Source: Faecalimonas sp.
GTDB lineage: Bacteria; Bacillota; Clostridia; Lachnospirales; Lachnospiraceae
NCBI GenBank assembly: GCA_029264305.1
Contig: JARICA010000020.1
Location: 81,278-145,277, forward strand
DNA: 64,000 nt
Direction: 5' to 3'
Every line of letters starts with the position of its first letter. Positions within the stretch are counted from its first letter, which is position 1. The notes beneath the pieces are model-generated. The model was given only the letters and a program-made list of their open reading frames with translations, did not search any database and was not told the DNA's origin. Both the position numbers and the translations under genes were made by a program. Shown piece after piece: positions 52,606 to 61,594 of the stretch.

Positions 52606-55600
52606 ATGAAAAAGAGAAACAAATATGCAAAAAGTATATTGAGTGGTGCGTTGGCTGTTGTATTAGCAGCAACAGCAGTCCCTTTTCCAGGAGCAACTTC
52701 TGTAAAGGCGGCGTCTATAAAGACAGAACAAGCACCAATGCAGATTCGATTTGACGAACCCTTGTCAAAAGGAAAACTAACAGGTCAATCTGGAAATTTT
52801 ACAAGTGGTGGTAGTTCTACAGATTGGTGGCAACAATTATCACTTCCAATTGGGAACTCTTATATGGGAGCAAATGTATATGGAGAAGTGGAGAAAGAAC
52901 ATTTAACATTTAACCATAAGACTTTGTGGAATGGAGGACCTACAGCAGATAAACCACACACAGGAGGGAACATCAACAAAGTTGGTGATCAATCCATGGC
53001 AAAATATTTGGAATCTGTTCAGCAGGCATTTTTGGATGGAAAAAGCAACGCAGCAGATATGTGTGGAAAATTAGTTGGCCAAAATACTCGAGAATATGGA
53101 GCTTATCAAGGATGGGGAGATATCTATCTTGATTTCGACAGAGAAGGTGATAAGCAAGAAGCAAATATTATCAGTGATAAAAGCGATAAGATTAAATATG
53201 GACCAGGATGGGGAGACTGGCCACAGCCTACATGGGAAGCTGGTTCAGAACACTTTGCAAACAATCCAGCAAAATTGGAAGTAGAGTTTGAAGGAACAGG
53301 CATCCAGATGATTGGTGTGCAGTATAACGAAATGGGAGATTTTACTGCAACAGTAGATAACAAAAAAACAGTTTCAGGTAGTATGTACTCAGATACAAAG
53401 AAAGAAGGAGTGGTACTGTTTGAAATCTCAGGCTTAGAACATGGAAAACATAAATTAGTTTTTGAGTCTAAGGCAAAAAATGGAAAAGCAAAGACATCAT
53501 TTGACTATTTCAAAGTGTTAGTAGGAGAAACAATTGATTGGAATCCACAAAACCAAACAGACAAAGTAAAATTTACAGGTGGTTGGGCACGTTGGGATAG
53601 AACGAATGAATCCGATGGAAATCAATGGTTCGGTAAAGACGAAGTATATGTTGACCCATCGAAAGCAGAAGGAGCAACATTAACTTGTAAATTTACAGGA
53701 ACAGGTTTTGAATTGTTTGGAGCAAAAAGTGATCAGCTTGGAAAATTCCAGTATCAAGTAGATAATGGTGCATGGAAAGAAGTGGACACACATTCGAATG
53801 CATTTGCAAGACAGAGTTTGTTGAAAGTGAATGGGCTTGAAAAGAGAGAACATACATTAACAATCAAAGGAATAAAAAATAATAAAGTTTCTTTAGATGG
53901 TATTGTGACAACAATGGATGAAGAAAAACCACAGCATACAGAAGTGACAAACTATGAAAGAGCACTTGATATTGATTCAGCTCTTGCAACAGTATCTTTT
54001 GACAGAGATTATACACATTACAATAGAGAATACTTTGCAAGTTATCCAGATAATGTTATTGCAATGAAGTTGACTGCAGAAGCACTTAAAAATTCCCAAA
54101 AAGAAATGAAACCTTTGGAATTTGAAGTAAGTTTTCCAGTAGATCAGCCTGCAAATGCAGCACTTGGAAAAGAAGTGAAATATGAGGCAACTAAAGATGG
54201 CACAATTGTTGTGTCTGGGCATATGAAAGACAATGGTCTGTTGTTTAACGGAAGATTAAAAGTTGTTGTAAAAGATGGTAAAGTTGAACCAGTAGCGAAT
54301 GAAGAAGGAAAACTTCTTGTATCTGGTGCTACAGAAGTGTATATTTATGTAACTGCAGATACAGATTATAAGATGACATATCCAAAATACAGAACAGGTG
54401 CCACTGCAGAAGAACTAAATACGCAAGTAAAAACAGTATTAGACAAAGCAGTGAACAAAGGATACAATGCCGTAAAAGATGGTGCTGTAGCAGATTATAA
54501 GAAGATTTATGATCGTGTAAAATTAAATTTAGGTCAAGGTGCATATAAGAAGACGATGGATGACTTGATTGCATCATATAAGAGCAGTAAAGCAACTGCA
54601 GAAGAGAAGGCATATCTAGAAGCTATTTTATTCCAGTATGGACGATATCTTCAGATTTCATCTACACGAGAAGGGGATAAACTTCCGGCTAACTTACAGG
54701 GAGTATGGTTAGATTGTGCTGGACAAGCAAATTCACCTGTTGCATGGGGAAGCGACTATCACATGAATGTCAATCTTCAAATGAATTATTGGCCAACATA
54801 TGTAACAAATATGGCAGAATGTGCCGAGCCGATGATTAAATATATAGATGGCCTTCGTGAACCAGGACGTGTTACAGCATCTACATATTTCGGTATTGAT
54901 AATTCAAATGGAAAGAAAAATGGATTTACTGCACATACACAAAACACACCATTCGGTTGGACTTGTCCAGGATGGGACTTTTCTTGGGGATGGTCTCCGG
55001 CAGCAGTTCCATGGATGCTTCAGAATGTATACGAGGCATATGAGTATTCAGGAAATACTAAAAAGTTAGAAAAAGAGATTTTCCCAATGATGGAAGAGCA
55101 GGCAAAATTTTACATGTCTGTATTAAAAAAGGTTAGAACAGCAGATGGAAAAGAGCGTTATGTAACAATTCCAGCATATTCACCAGAACATGGACCATAT
55201 ACAGCAGGAAATGTGTATGAGAATGTACTTGTATGGCAGTTGTTTAATGATTGTATTGAAGCAGCAGAGATTTTAAACACAAATAAAGCAGGAACAGTTT
55301 CTAAAGAGCAGATTGCACAATGGAAAGAATACCGTGATGGATTAAAACCAATTGAAATCGGACAGAGCGGACAGATTAAAGAATGGTATGATGAAACAAC
55401 ATTTGGTAACAATGTGAAAGGAAAAATTCCACAGTATCAGCAAAGACATCGACATATGTCTCATTTATTAGCTGTATATCCTGGAGATTTAATTACAGTT
55501 GATGACGAAAAAACGATGAATGCAGCTAAAGTTTCTTTAAATGACCGTGGAGATAATGCTACAGGTTGGGGAATTGCACAGAGATTAAATACATGGGCAA

Positions 55601-56727
55601 GAACAGGTGATGGAGACCATGCATACAAGATTATTGATTCATTTATCAAAAATGGTATCTATTCAAACCTTTGGGATGCACATCCACCATTCCAGATTGA
55701 TGGAAACTTTGGATATACAAGTGGTGTTGCTGAAATGTTATTACAGTCAAATGCTGGATATATCAATTTACTTCCAGCAATGCCTAAAAATCAGTGGCAA
55801 TCAGGTTCAGTTAGTGGTTTAGTTGCAAGAGGAAACTTTGTTGTGAGTGAAAACTGGAACAAAGGCGTATTAACAGAAGCAATGATTGAATCTAGAAATG
55901 GAGGAACTTGTACAGTACAGGTAAATGGATGGGAAAAAGTATTTGTACAGGATGGTGCAGGAAAGAAAGTTCCAACAAAAGAGATTGAAGGAAAAACTGG
56001 AAGAATTACATTTGAAACAGAAAAAGGAAAAACATACTTCATAACAAAAGCAGAAGGTGTGGTAGATTCAGTTACAGTAACATTTACAGCAGAAGGAAAG
56101 CCAGTAAAAGAAGTATCCGTAGTGAAAGGTGAAGCAATTGGAAATAAACTTCCAACAGCGCCAGAAAAAGAAGGATATACATTCAAAGGCTGGAATACAG
56201 AAGAAAATGGAAAAGGTGAAAAGGTAACAGAAAAAACAGTTGTAAATGCAGATATGACAGTATATGCAATTTACGAGAAAAATGAAGTACCAGAACCACA
56301 ACCAGAAGAAAAGACAGTAGTATTTACAGCAGAAGGAAAACAGGTAAAAGAAGTATCCGTAGTGAAAGGGGAAGCAATTGGAAATAAACTTCCAACAGCG
56401 CCAGAAAAAGAAGGATATACATTTAAAGGCTGGAATACAGAAGAAAATGGAAAAGGTGAAAAGGTAACCGAAAAAACAGTTGTAAATGAGGATATGACAG
56501 TATATGCAATTTACGAGAAAGTCCAAAAACCAACACCAGATACGAAACCAGACAATAAACCAGATACGAAGCCAGATACGAAACCTAATAATAAACCGGA
56601 TCATAAACCAAATGATAAACCAGTGAAAACGGGTGATAGTGCAAATGTGGCAATTCCTCTTACATTTATGGGAATAGCAGTTGTTGCTATAGGAGCAGTT
56701 GTTATTAGAAAAAGAAAAATAAAATAA
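52606..56727 (+). CDS. Cell-wall-anchored GH95 alpha-L-fucosidase
   Basis: A 1373-residue surface enzyme expected to remove alpha-1,2-linked fucose from mucin or milk glycans. Signal peptide (about 1-35). GH95 N-terminal domain begins around 50 (LPIGNSYMGANVYGEVE), is interrupted at about 178-448 by two similar Gal-binding-like modules (each with an EGTG/TGTG...VDN pattern), and resumes at YERALDIDSALATVSF. Catalytic residues match Bifidobacterium AfcA: N721 and N723 in HMNVNLQMNYW, E861 in YSPEHG, D1032 in IDGNFG. The C-terminus has two InlB/Flg_new-type repeats, a Lys-Pro-rich spacer, an atypical sortase-like PVKTGD motif, a helix and KRK tail. AGGAGG ribosome site. Confidence 0.93.
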   Translation: MKKRNKYAKSILSGALAVVLAATAVPFPGATSVKAASIKTEQAPMQIRFDEPLSKGKLTGQSGNFTSGGSSTDWWQQLSLPIGNSYMGANVYGEVEKEHLTFNHKTLWNGGPTADKPHTGGNINKVGDQSMAKYLESVQQAFLDGKSNAADMCGKLVGQNTREYGAYQGWGDIYLDFDREGDKQEANIISDKSDKIKYGPGWGDWPQPTWEAGSEHFANNPAKLEVEFEGTGIQMIGVQYNEMGDFTATVDNKKTVSGSMYSDTKKEGVVLFEISGLEHGKHKLVFESKAKNGKAKTSFDYFKVLVGETIDWNPQNQTDKVKFTGGWARWDRTNESDGNQWFGKDEVYVDPSKAEGATLTCKFTGTGFELFGAKSDQLGKFQYQVDNGAWKEVDTHSNAFARQSLLKVNGLEKREHTLTIKGIKNNKVSLDGIVTTMDEEKPQHTEVTNYERALDIDSALATVSFDRDYTHYNREYFASYPDNVIAMKLTAEALKNSQKEMKPLEFEVSFPVDQPANAALGKEVKYEATKDGTIVVSGHMKDNGLLFNGRLKVVVKDGKVEPVANEEGKLLVSGATEVYIYVTADTDYKMTYPKYRTGATAEELNTQVKTVLDKAVNKGYNAVKDGAVADYKKIYDRVKLNLGQGAYKKTMDDLIASYKSSKATAEEKAYLEAILFQYGRYLQISSTREGDKLPANLQGVWLDCAGQANSPVAWGSDYHMNVNLQMNYWPTYVTNMAECAEPMIKYIDGLREPGRVTASTYFGIDNSNGKKNGFTAHTQNTPFGWTCPGWDFSWGWSPAAVPWMLQNVYEAYEYSGNTKKLEKEIFPMMEEQAKFYMSVLKKVRTADGKERYVTIPAYSPEHGPYTAGNVYENVLVWQLFNDCIEAAEILNTNKAGTVSKEQIAQWKEYRDGLKPIEIGQSGQIKEWYDETTFGNNVKGKIPQYQQRHRHMSHLLAVYPGDLITVDDEKTMNAAKVSLNDRGDNATGWGIAQRLNTWARTGDGDHAYKIIDSFIKNGIYSNLWDAHPPFQIDGNFGYTSGVAEMLLQSNAGYINLLPAMPKNQWQSGSVSGLVARGNFVVSENWNKGVLTEAMIESRNGGTCTVQVNGWEKVFVQDGAGKKVPTKEIEGKTGRITFETEKGKTYFITKAEGVVDSVTVTFTAEGKPVKEVSVVKGEAIGNKLPTAPEKEGYTFKGWNTEENGKGEKVTEKTVVNADMTVYAIYEKNEVPEPQPEEKTVVFTAEGKQVKEVSVVKGEAIGNKLPTAPEKEGYTFKGWNTEENGKGEKVTEKTVVNEDMTVYAIYEKVQKPTPDTKPDNKPDTKPDTKPNNKPDHKPNDKPVKTGDSANVAIPLTFMGIAVVAIGAVVIRKRKIK
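53133..53949 (+). repeat. Two tandem sugar-binding-like modules inserted in GH95 domain
   Basis: Residues about 177-448 of the fucosidase break the GH95 N-terminal domain between YLDF and YERALDID. Two copies of a beta-sandwich module can be aligned by eye: LEVEFEGTGIQMIG...VDN...ISGLEHGKHKLVF and LTCKFTGTGFELFG...VDN...VNGLEKREHTLTI. They resemble galactose-binding-like carbohydrate modules; the DNA copies are too divergent for recent duplication. Confidence 0.65.
56077..56520 (+). repeat. Near-identical tandem InlB/Flg_new-type repeats
   Basis: Two 204-base units (56077-56280 and 56317-56520), offset 240 bases, differ at only a handful of positions. Each codes a 68-residue InlB B-type repeat (VVKGEAIGNKLPTAPEKEGY ... 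GWNTEENGKGEKVTEKTVV). High DNA identity implies recent duplication or gene conversion. They probably act as a stalk or adhesive linker. Confidence 0.9.
56540..56625 (+). repeat. Lys-Pro-rich 12-base repeats (wall-spanning spacer)
   Basis: Seven degenerate 12-base units code TKPD/NKPD/TKPN/HKPN-type tetrapeptides just before the sorting signal. A low-complexity proline-rich spacer is usual for proteins crossing the peptidoglycan. Confidence 0.8.
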
Positions 56728-56742
56728 AATCTGTTAAATAAA

Positions 56743-56785
56743 CTATAGGAGATACTGTACATTATCAGCACAGTATCTCCTATAG
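56743..56785. terminator. 16-bp hairpin between fucosidase and TetR genes
   Basis: Perfect 16-base arms (56743-56758 and 56770-56785) around an 11-base loop, positioned between convergent genes. Only short T runs flank it, so it may terminate weakly in both directions. Confidence 0.7.
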
Positions 56786-56820
56786 TATTTCGTGGATAAG
56801 GTTAAAAGAAGAGAGTACAA

Positions 56821-57411
56821 CTAGTGTGCTCTCAAAGATTCTAAGTATGTACAGACAATACCATGTCCGTAATGAAGTAAAGAATATCGTTGTTGTTGTA
56901 AACACCAATCATAAGTAAGACCACGTTCTAAGGACGCGATTTTCTCACTGATTTCCGTATAAGATTCGGATGAAATAATTTCTTCTGAATCGAAACCTTC
57001 TTTTACAAGTTGATTAAGAATCTGATAATAGCGACGTTTTGGATTTAAAATATATCTAGTACCTTGTGTCATAACTTGAAGACCATATAATGTTTGGAAA
57101 AAAGAAATATATGGAGAATGTTCTAGATTATCTAAAATAAATTCATCAAATGCAATTAATTTATCAACTGCACTTAAGTCTGGAGATAGAGATTCTAACC
57201 ATTTGTCATAATCGTTATCAAAAAAATATGCAAGACTGAATATAAGATCTTCTTTTCCTCTAAAATGATGATAAAAAGATCCACGCGAAGTTTGGGAACG
57301 TTCGATAATCTCGTTGACAGTTGTTGCATCATATCCCTTTTCTAAAAATAATTCCCAAGCTGCATTTATTAGTCGTTCTTTTATTGTAGTATTTTCTGCT
57401 TTTTTTCTCAT
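56821..57411 (-). CDS. TetR/AcrR-family transcriptional regulator
   Basis: A 196-residue regulator: N-terminal helix-turn-helix (IKERLINAAWELFLEKGYDA, then TTVNEIIERSQTSRGSFYHHF at about 31-51), and a helical ligand-binding C-terminal domain (about 60-196) with no recognisable ligand motif. It is transcribed away from the M14 peptidase operon, with the two promoters only a few bases apart, so it may control that operon. It converges with the fucosidase gene. Confidence 0.88.
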   Translation of the reverse strand: MRKKAENTTIKERLINAAWELFLEKGYDATTVNEIIERSQTSRGSFYHHFRGKEDLIFSLAYFFDNDYDKWLESLSPDLSAVDKLIAFDEFILDNLEHSPYISFFQTLYGLQVMTQGTRYILNPKRRYYQILNQLVKEGFDSEEIISSESYTEISEKIASLERGLTYDWCLQQQRYSLLHYGHGIVCTYLESLRAH

Positions 57412-57446
57412 AAAATATGCAATCCTTTATCGTTTTATGCTTTTCA

Positions 57447-57476
57447 ATTATATCACAAAAATTGGAAGAAGTACAA
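57447..57476 (-). promoter_or_regulatory. Sigma-A promoter of the TetR gene
   Basis: On the minus strand TTGTAC (57471-57476), 18 bases, perfect TATAAT (57447-57452), 35 bases before the ATG. Confidence 0.7.
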
Positions 57477-57479
57477 GTC

Positions 57480-57508
57480 TTGACATGTTAGAGAGACATT
57501 GCTAAAAT
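57480..57508 (+). promoter_or_regulatory. Sigma-A promoter of the peptidase operon
   Basis: TTGACA (57480-57485), 17 bases, TAAAAT (57503-57508). The -35 is separated by 3 bases from that of the divergent TetR promoter. AAGTAC recurs at 57468, 57531 and 57542 around the start region and could be part of a regulator site; the -35-adjacent CAAGTCTTG is a 9-base dyad. Confidence 0.75.
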
Positions 57509-57584
57509 AATAACAAAGTTAGTAGAATGAAGTACGGAATAAAGTACAAAAAAAGAAAAGTGAAAGAGAGAAAGGAGCGTTTAC

Positions 57585-60500
57585 GTGGAGAAACAAAAGA
57601 AAATTCATCTTCCTAAAAAAATGGGAAAACAAGAGAGAAATCGGTTGATTGAGTTTGCTCTTTTAAAAGGGTTTCAATCAGTATCAGCTGAATTTCCGGT
57701 TGTTTCTAGAACAGAAGGTGAGGAAGTACCTGCAAGTTTTTTACAATATGAATTAGGAATTATGAAGACAAATGCACCGAAAGAATATGTGTCAGCGACA
57801 AAAAGTGCAAAAAAGATTCCAGATTTAGATTGGAGAAAAGAAAAAGGATTAGAGGCTATATTTGAAAAAGGAAAATTTTTAAAAGATCATAATTTGGATA
57901 TGCTTCCAGATAGTTTAGATATGAAGATTATTCTTCCGGAGAATGCAGATGAATCAATGATCATTGCTGCTTGCAATATGGCTTTTCGTTTAGGAATGGA
58001 GACAACAGGTTATGAAGGACCTATTGTTGCAGATGAAACTTATGAAGGAAATGCATTTATAATTGAAGAAAGTGAAAAGTGTGAAGTTCGTTTTGATAAG
58101 CAGGAGAAAAGAACAGCAGTATACATATCTGGAAGAGGAGAAGAGTTGGAGAGATTTTCAGCTTGGATTTGTGAAAAATTCCCATTACTTCCGAATGGGG
58201 AAAGATGGACCGATCGATTGATGGAGTTGACAGATAGTTTTGCGATGAAAAACTTAGATGGTCAATTGAGCTATTTGAAAGCGTTTCAAGAAGAACTAGG
58301 AGAGTCTATAACAGCTTATGTATCACCAGAGATTCTTCCGATGAAAAAAGAAGTAGAAAAAGAATTTCCAAGTGTTACTTTTGAAAACTATAAAGGAATG
58401 AAAAAAGTATATGAAAAAGAATATGATATTCCTTGGGAAGTAGATGTTTGTAAGAATGTTTTAGAAACAAAAGTATATCCTCTGATACAGTCGGGAGATC
58501 AAGTAGAAGTTTATGCTGCATTGAGTGAAGAAGCAGATGTTAGAACTATATTAGAAAAAGAAATTAAAGAACAAATAGAGAAAAATGGAGCAAACCTTTC
58601 ATATGCAGAAATTATTTGTGCTTATAAGCAAGGATTTTCTTGGATTGATGAAATTATTATTCCAAAACTGCAAAAGGAAAGAGTAGAAAAACTTCGTATA
58701 GCATTTAGACCATTTTTGCCAGAAGGGCAGACAGATTGGTTAGATGAAAATGGAGCAACCCCTTCTTACACAAATGTGGATTCTAGTAATCCGAATAAGT
58801 GGTATGATTTACCGATTCGTTATTTACAAGAGTTGTATCCAATTGTGGATATTATTGAGGAAAAATTAGGACTTAATAAAGAGAATGTTCTTTTTTCTGT
58901 ATATGAAGGGGAAAAAGATTGTACATATTGGTTGGAAGCAGAAGATGAAAATGGAAATATAATTTTGGAAGAAAATTATCTTGCGGCGAATACAGAAAGA
59001 CCTTATTTGGATGCTTATCCAGAAATGGGTAAAGTACACCCAGCAACTGGATATGTGAAGGTATTCATTAATGGGGAAGAAGTTTTAAATGAACGCATAC
59101 GAACAGATGTGGAATGTATTTGGGATATTTATCAAAAAGAAGTCTTAAAAGATGTGCAAGAGTTTATGGAGGAGAAACTAGGGAATAATATTTCTTTAGC
59201 AACACAACCGTTTTTTTCAAGACTTTCTTTGGAAGTGATTGCAAGTGAGCCAGATTATAAATTACCTTGTAGAGAAGATTTGATTTCTACTTTAGATGCA
59301 TTACATGAAGATATGTATTTTGTGGGCACAGATTTCTTTAAAAATTATGGGGTCAGACATTCAGGTGAATTGTTAGATGCTCCTGGACTTATTCTTCCGA
59401 TTTTAAGAAAAGGTGAAGGAAAACCATATTTTAAAGTAACATTATATGATATAATGGCAGAAAAACCAGCATTAGTTTCGACACAGAAGGAGATTACTTC
59501 CTTTGCAACAAGAGAAGACTTAAGTGTTTATATGAATGCTTTAACATATGAGTCGGATCAAGTGATTGCGCATATTCATATTGATGGTGGGAATACTAAA
59601 GTAGCCAAATCATATGCCGATCTATTTAATAAAGAGGTTCTAGCTTCTTGCAAAGGATATATAGGAGTTGATATAGTAAAACTGTATGTGAATGGACATG
59701 TTTTTGATATGTATGTACAAAAAAATGAAGAACAAATGAAAGATTTGGATATTCGTGAAATTGATTTGTTGGAACATACATTGATTGGATATGAACAATA
59801 TTTAGAAATTATAGAACAGTTAAAAAGAGTACCGGGAATTTCAGTTTATAAGACGGCAACATCCTATGCAGGGCGAGATATTTATGCGGTTGAACTGTTG
59901 CCAAAATATAAAGGATATCTATCGAGGACAAAAAGAATTAATTTATTGCCATCAGAGATTATTAATTCTAGACATCATGCGAATGAAGTTTCTAGTACAA
60001 ATTCAGCTTTTATGTTATTAAAAGAACTTCTTACGAATCCTAAGTATGAAGATTTATCTGAAAAATTGAATTTAATCATTGTACCGATGGAAAATGTGGA
60101 TGGAACAGCAATTCATTATGAATTACAAAAAGATAATCCATATTGGAAATTCCATGTTGCGAGATTTAATGCAATTGGAAAAGAATTTTATCACGAACAT
60201 TTTAAAGAAGATACAATTCATACGGAAGCAATGGGCTTGACTAGATTATGGTATAGGGCTCTCCCGGATATTATCGTAGATAACCATGGTGTGCCAAGTC
60301 ATGAATGGGAACAACAATTTTCTGGATATACATCGCCATCCTTTAAAGGATTTTGGCTTCCAAGATCGCTGTTATATGGATACTTTTGGTATGTAACCAA
60401 TGAGGAATATAAGAGTAATTATTTGGTAAATAAGAGAATGGAAGATGTTATTGCAGATGCAATTGGGGCACAACAAGATATTTATAAATGGAATAAAGAG

Positions 60501-60866
60501 TGGATGCAACAATTTGAAAAATTTGCGCATGGTTGGATGCCAAAATTATTCCCTGCAAATTATTATAAAGATATGATTAATTATTGGATTCCATTCGAAT
60601 ATCAACCGGAACATAGATATCCATCTATTCGTTTCCCGTGGATTACAACTGTGGCATATACAAGCGAGGTGGCTGATGAGACTGCACAGGATGATTATTT
60701 GCATTTATGTGCGAAAGCTCATGTTATTCACGATTTAGCAACCATTGATATGTTTATAGAAGGAAAGAGTATTTTTGAAACAAGAGAAGAAAAAACAGAT
60801 GATTTTGTTTCAATTAGCTGCATCAGACAACGACCGTTGATTGTTGACAGCTTTGAAAATAAATAA
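57585..60866 (+). CDS. Large M14-family zinc carboxypeptidase-like protein
   Basis: A 1093-residue protein with GTG start (AAAGGAGCG 5 bases upstream). No signal peptide or membrane helix, so probably cytoplasmic. The recognisable peptidase M14 domain is C-terminal (about 750-1050): zinc ligands H798 and E801 in SRHHANEVSS, substrate-site IVPMENVDGTA and the third ligand H901 in VDNHGVPSHEW. The first 750 residues, about three times a normal pro-region, are of no family I recognise. First of five genes ending in pyroglutamyl-peptidase, so it probably trims imported peptides. Confidence 0.82.
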   Translation: MEKQKKIHLPKKMGKQERNRLIEFALLKGFQSVSAEFPVVSRTEGEEVPASFLQYELGIMKTNAPKEYVSATKSAKKIPDLDWRKEKGLEAIFEKGKFLKDHNLDMLPDSLDMKIILPENADESMIIAACNMAFRLGMETTGYEGPIVADETYEGNAFIIEESEKCEVRFDKQEKRTAVYISGRGEELERFSAWICEKFPLLPNGERWTDRLMELTDSFAMKNLDGQLSYLKAFQEELGESITAYVSPEILPMKKEVEKEFPSVTFENYKGMKKVYEKEYDIPWEVDVCKNVLETKVYPLIQSGDQVEVYAALSEEADVRTILEKEIKEQIEKNGANLSYAEIICAYKQGFSWIDEIIIPKLQKERVEKLRIAFRPFLPEGQTDWLDENGATPSYTNVDSSNPNKWYDLPIRYLQELYPIVDIIEEKLGLNKENVLFSVYEGEKDCTYWLEAEDENGNIILEENYLAANTERPYLDAYPEMGKVHPATGYVKVFINGEEVLNERIRTDVECIWDIYQKEVLKDVQEFMEEKLGNNISLATQPFFSRLSLEVIASEPDYKLPCREDLISTLDALHEDMYFVGTDFFKNYGVRHSGELLDAPGLILPILRKGEGKPYFKVTLYDIMAEKPALVSTQKEITSFATREDLSVYMNALTYESDQVIAHIHIDGGNTKVAKSYADLFNKEVLASCKGYIGVDIVKLYVNGHVFDMYVQKNEEQMKDLDIREIDLLEHTLIGYEQYLEIIEQLKRVPGISVYKTATSYAGRDIYAVELLPKYKGYLSRTKRINLLPSEIINSRHHANEVSSTNSAFMLLKELLTNPKYEDLSEKLNLIIVPMENVDGTAIHYELQKDNPYWKFHVARFNAIGKEFYHEHFKEDTIHTEAMGLTRLWYRALPDIIVDNHGVPSHEWEQQFSGYTSPSFKGFWLPRSLLYGYFWYVTNEEYKSNYLVNKRMEDVIADAIGAQQDIYKWNKEWMQQFEKFAHGWMPKLFPANYYKDMINYWIPFEYQPEHRYPSIRFPWITTVAYTSEVADETAQDDYLHLCAKAHVIHDLATIDMFIEGKSIFETREEKTDDFVSISCIRQRPLIVDSFENK

Positions 60867-60898
60867 AAAGAAAAAAGAAGACAAAGGAGGAGAAAGGT

Positions 60899-61579
60899 AT
60901 GGAGTACATTACTTTGATTGGGATTGTAATTGTTATAGCAGGATTTGCGCTAAAATTAGATAATATTTTGACTATTTTAGTAGCAGCAGTTGTAACAGCG
61001 TTAGTAGGAGGACTGGGTGTAGATGGTCTCCTAGAAACATTGGGATCAAGTTTTGTCGCAAACAGAAGTATGGCGATTTTTATTATTGTTATGCTTGTAA
61101 CGGGAACATTGGAAAGAAGTGGTTTAAAAGAAGCTGCAGCGGCATTGATTGGAAAAATCAAAGGAGCTACAGCAGGTGCAGTTGTTGTTGCATATGGTAT
61201 TATGAGAGCGATTTTTGCAGCATTTAATGTTGGGTTTGGTGGTGTTGCAGGTTTTGTAAGACCAGTGATTATGCCAATGGCAGATGCAGCAATTGAGAAC
61301 ACAGTAGGGAAAGCGAATGAAGAACATGAAGAGCAGATAAAAGGAATGGCTTCTGGTATGGAAAATATTACATGGTTCTTCTTCCAAGTGCTATTTATTG
61401 GGGGAAGTGGAGCGCTTCTTGTGCAAAGTACACTTGATGGACTTGGATATAAGGTAGATCTTGTGGATTTAGCAAAAGTAGAAATTCCAGTAGCGATTTT
61501 TGCACTTGTAGTTACTGTTGTTTATTATTTGTTGAGAGATAAGAAATTAATGAAAAAATACTATAAAAAAGAGAAATAG
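60899..61579 (+). CDS. DUF969-family membrane protein
   Basis: A 226-residue membrane protein with about six helices, Gly/Ala-rich. Family segments are ALVGGLGVDGLLETLGSSF (about 38-56), LERSGLKEAAAALIG and NVGFGGVAGFVRPVIMPMA (about 104-122). DUF969 and DUF979 occur as adjacent pairs, often next to pyroglutamyl-peptidase genes, and are thought to form one transporter; the substrate is not established. AGGAGGAGAAAGGT ribosome site. Thirty-two bases after the M14 gene. Confidence 0.88.
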   Translation: MEYITLIGIVIVIAGFALKLDNILTILVAAVVTALVGGLGVDGLLETLGSSFVANRSMAIFIIVMLVTGTLERSGLKEAAAALIGKIKGATAGAVVVAYGIMRAIFAAFNVGFGGVAGFVRPVIMPMADAAIENTVGKANEEHEEQIKGMASGMENITWFFFQVLFIGGSGALLVQSTLDGLGYKVDLVDLAKVEIPVAIFALVVTVVYYLLRDKKLMKKYYKKEK

Positions 61580-61594
61580 GAAGGAGGTTCTTTT

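Noticed and set aside
56068..56604. Long minus-strand open frame (178 codons) rich in Phe, Cys and Ile
   Set aside because: It is the reverse complement of the fucosidase repeat and Lys-Pro region; composition is that of a shadow frame and there is no ribosome site.
56540..56625. Short regular repeats considered as a CRISPR-like array
   Set aside because: They are 12-base in-frame units coding a Lys-Pro spacer of the fucosidase, without unique spacers.
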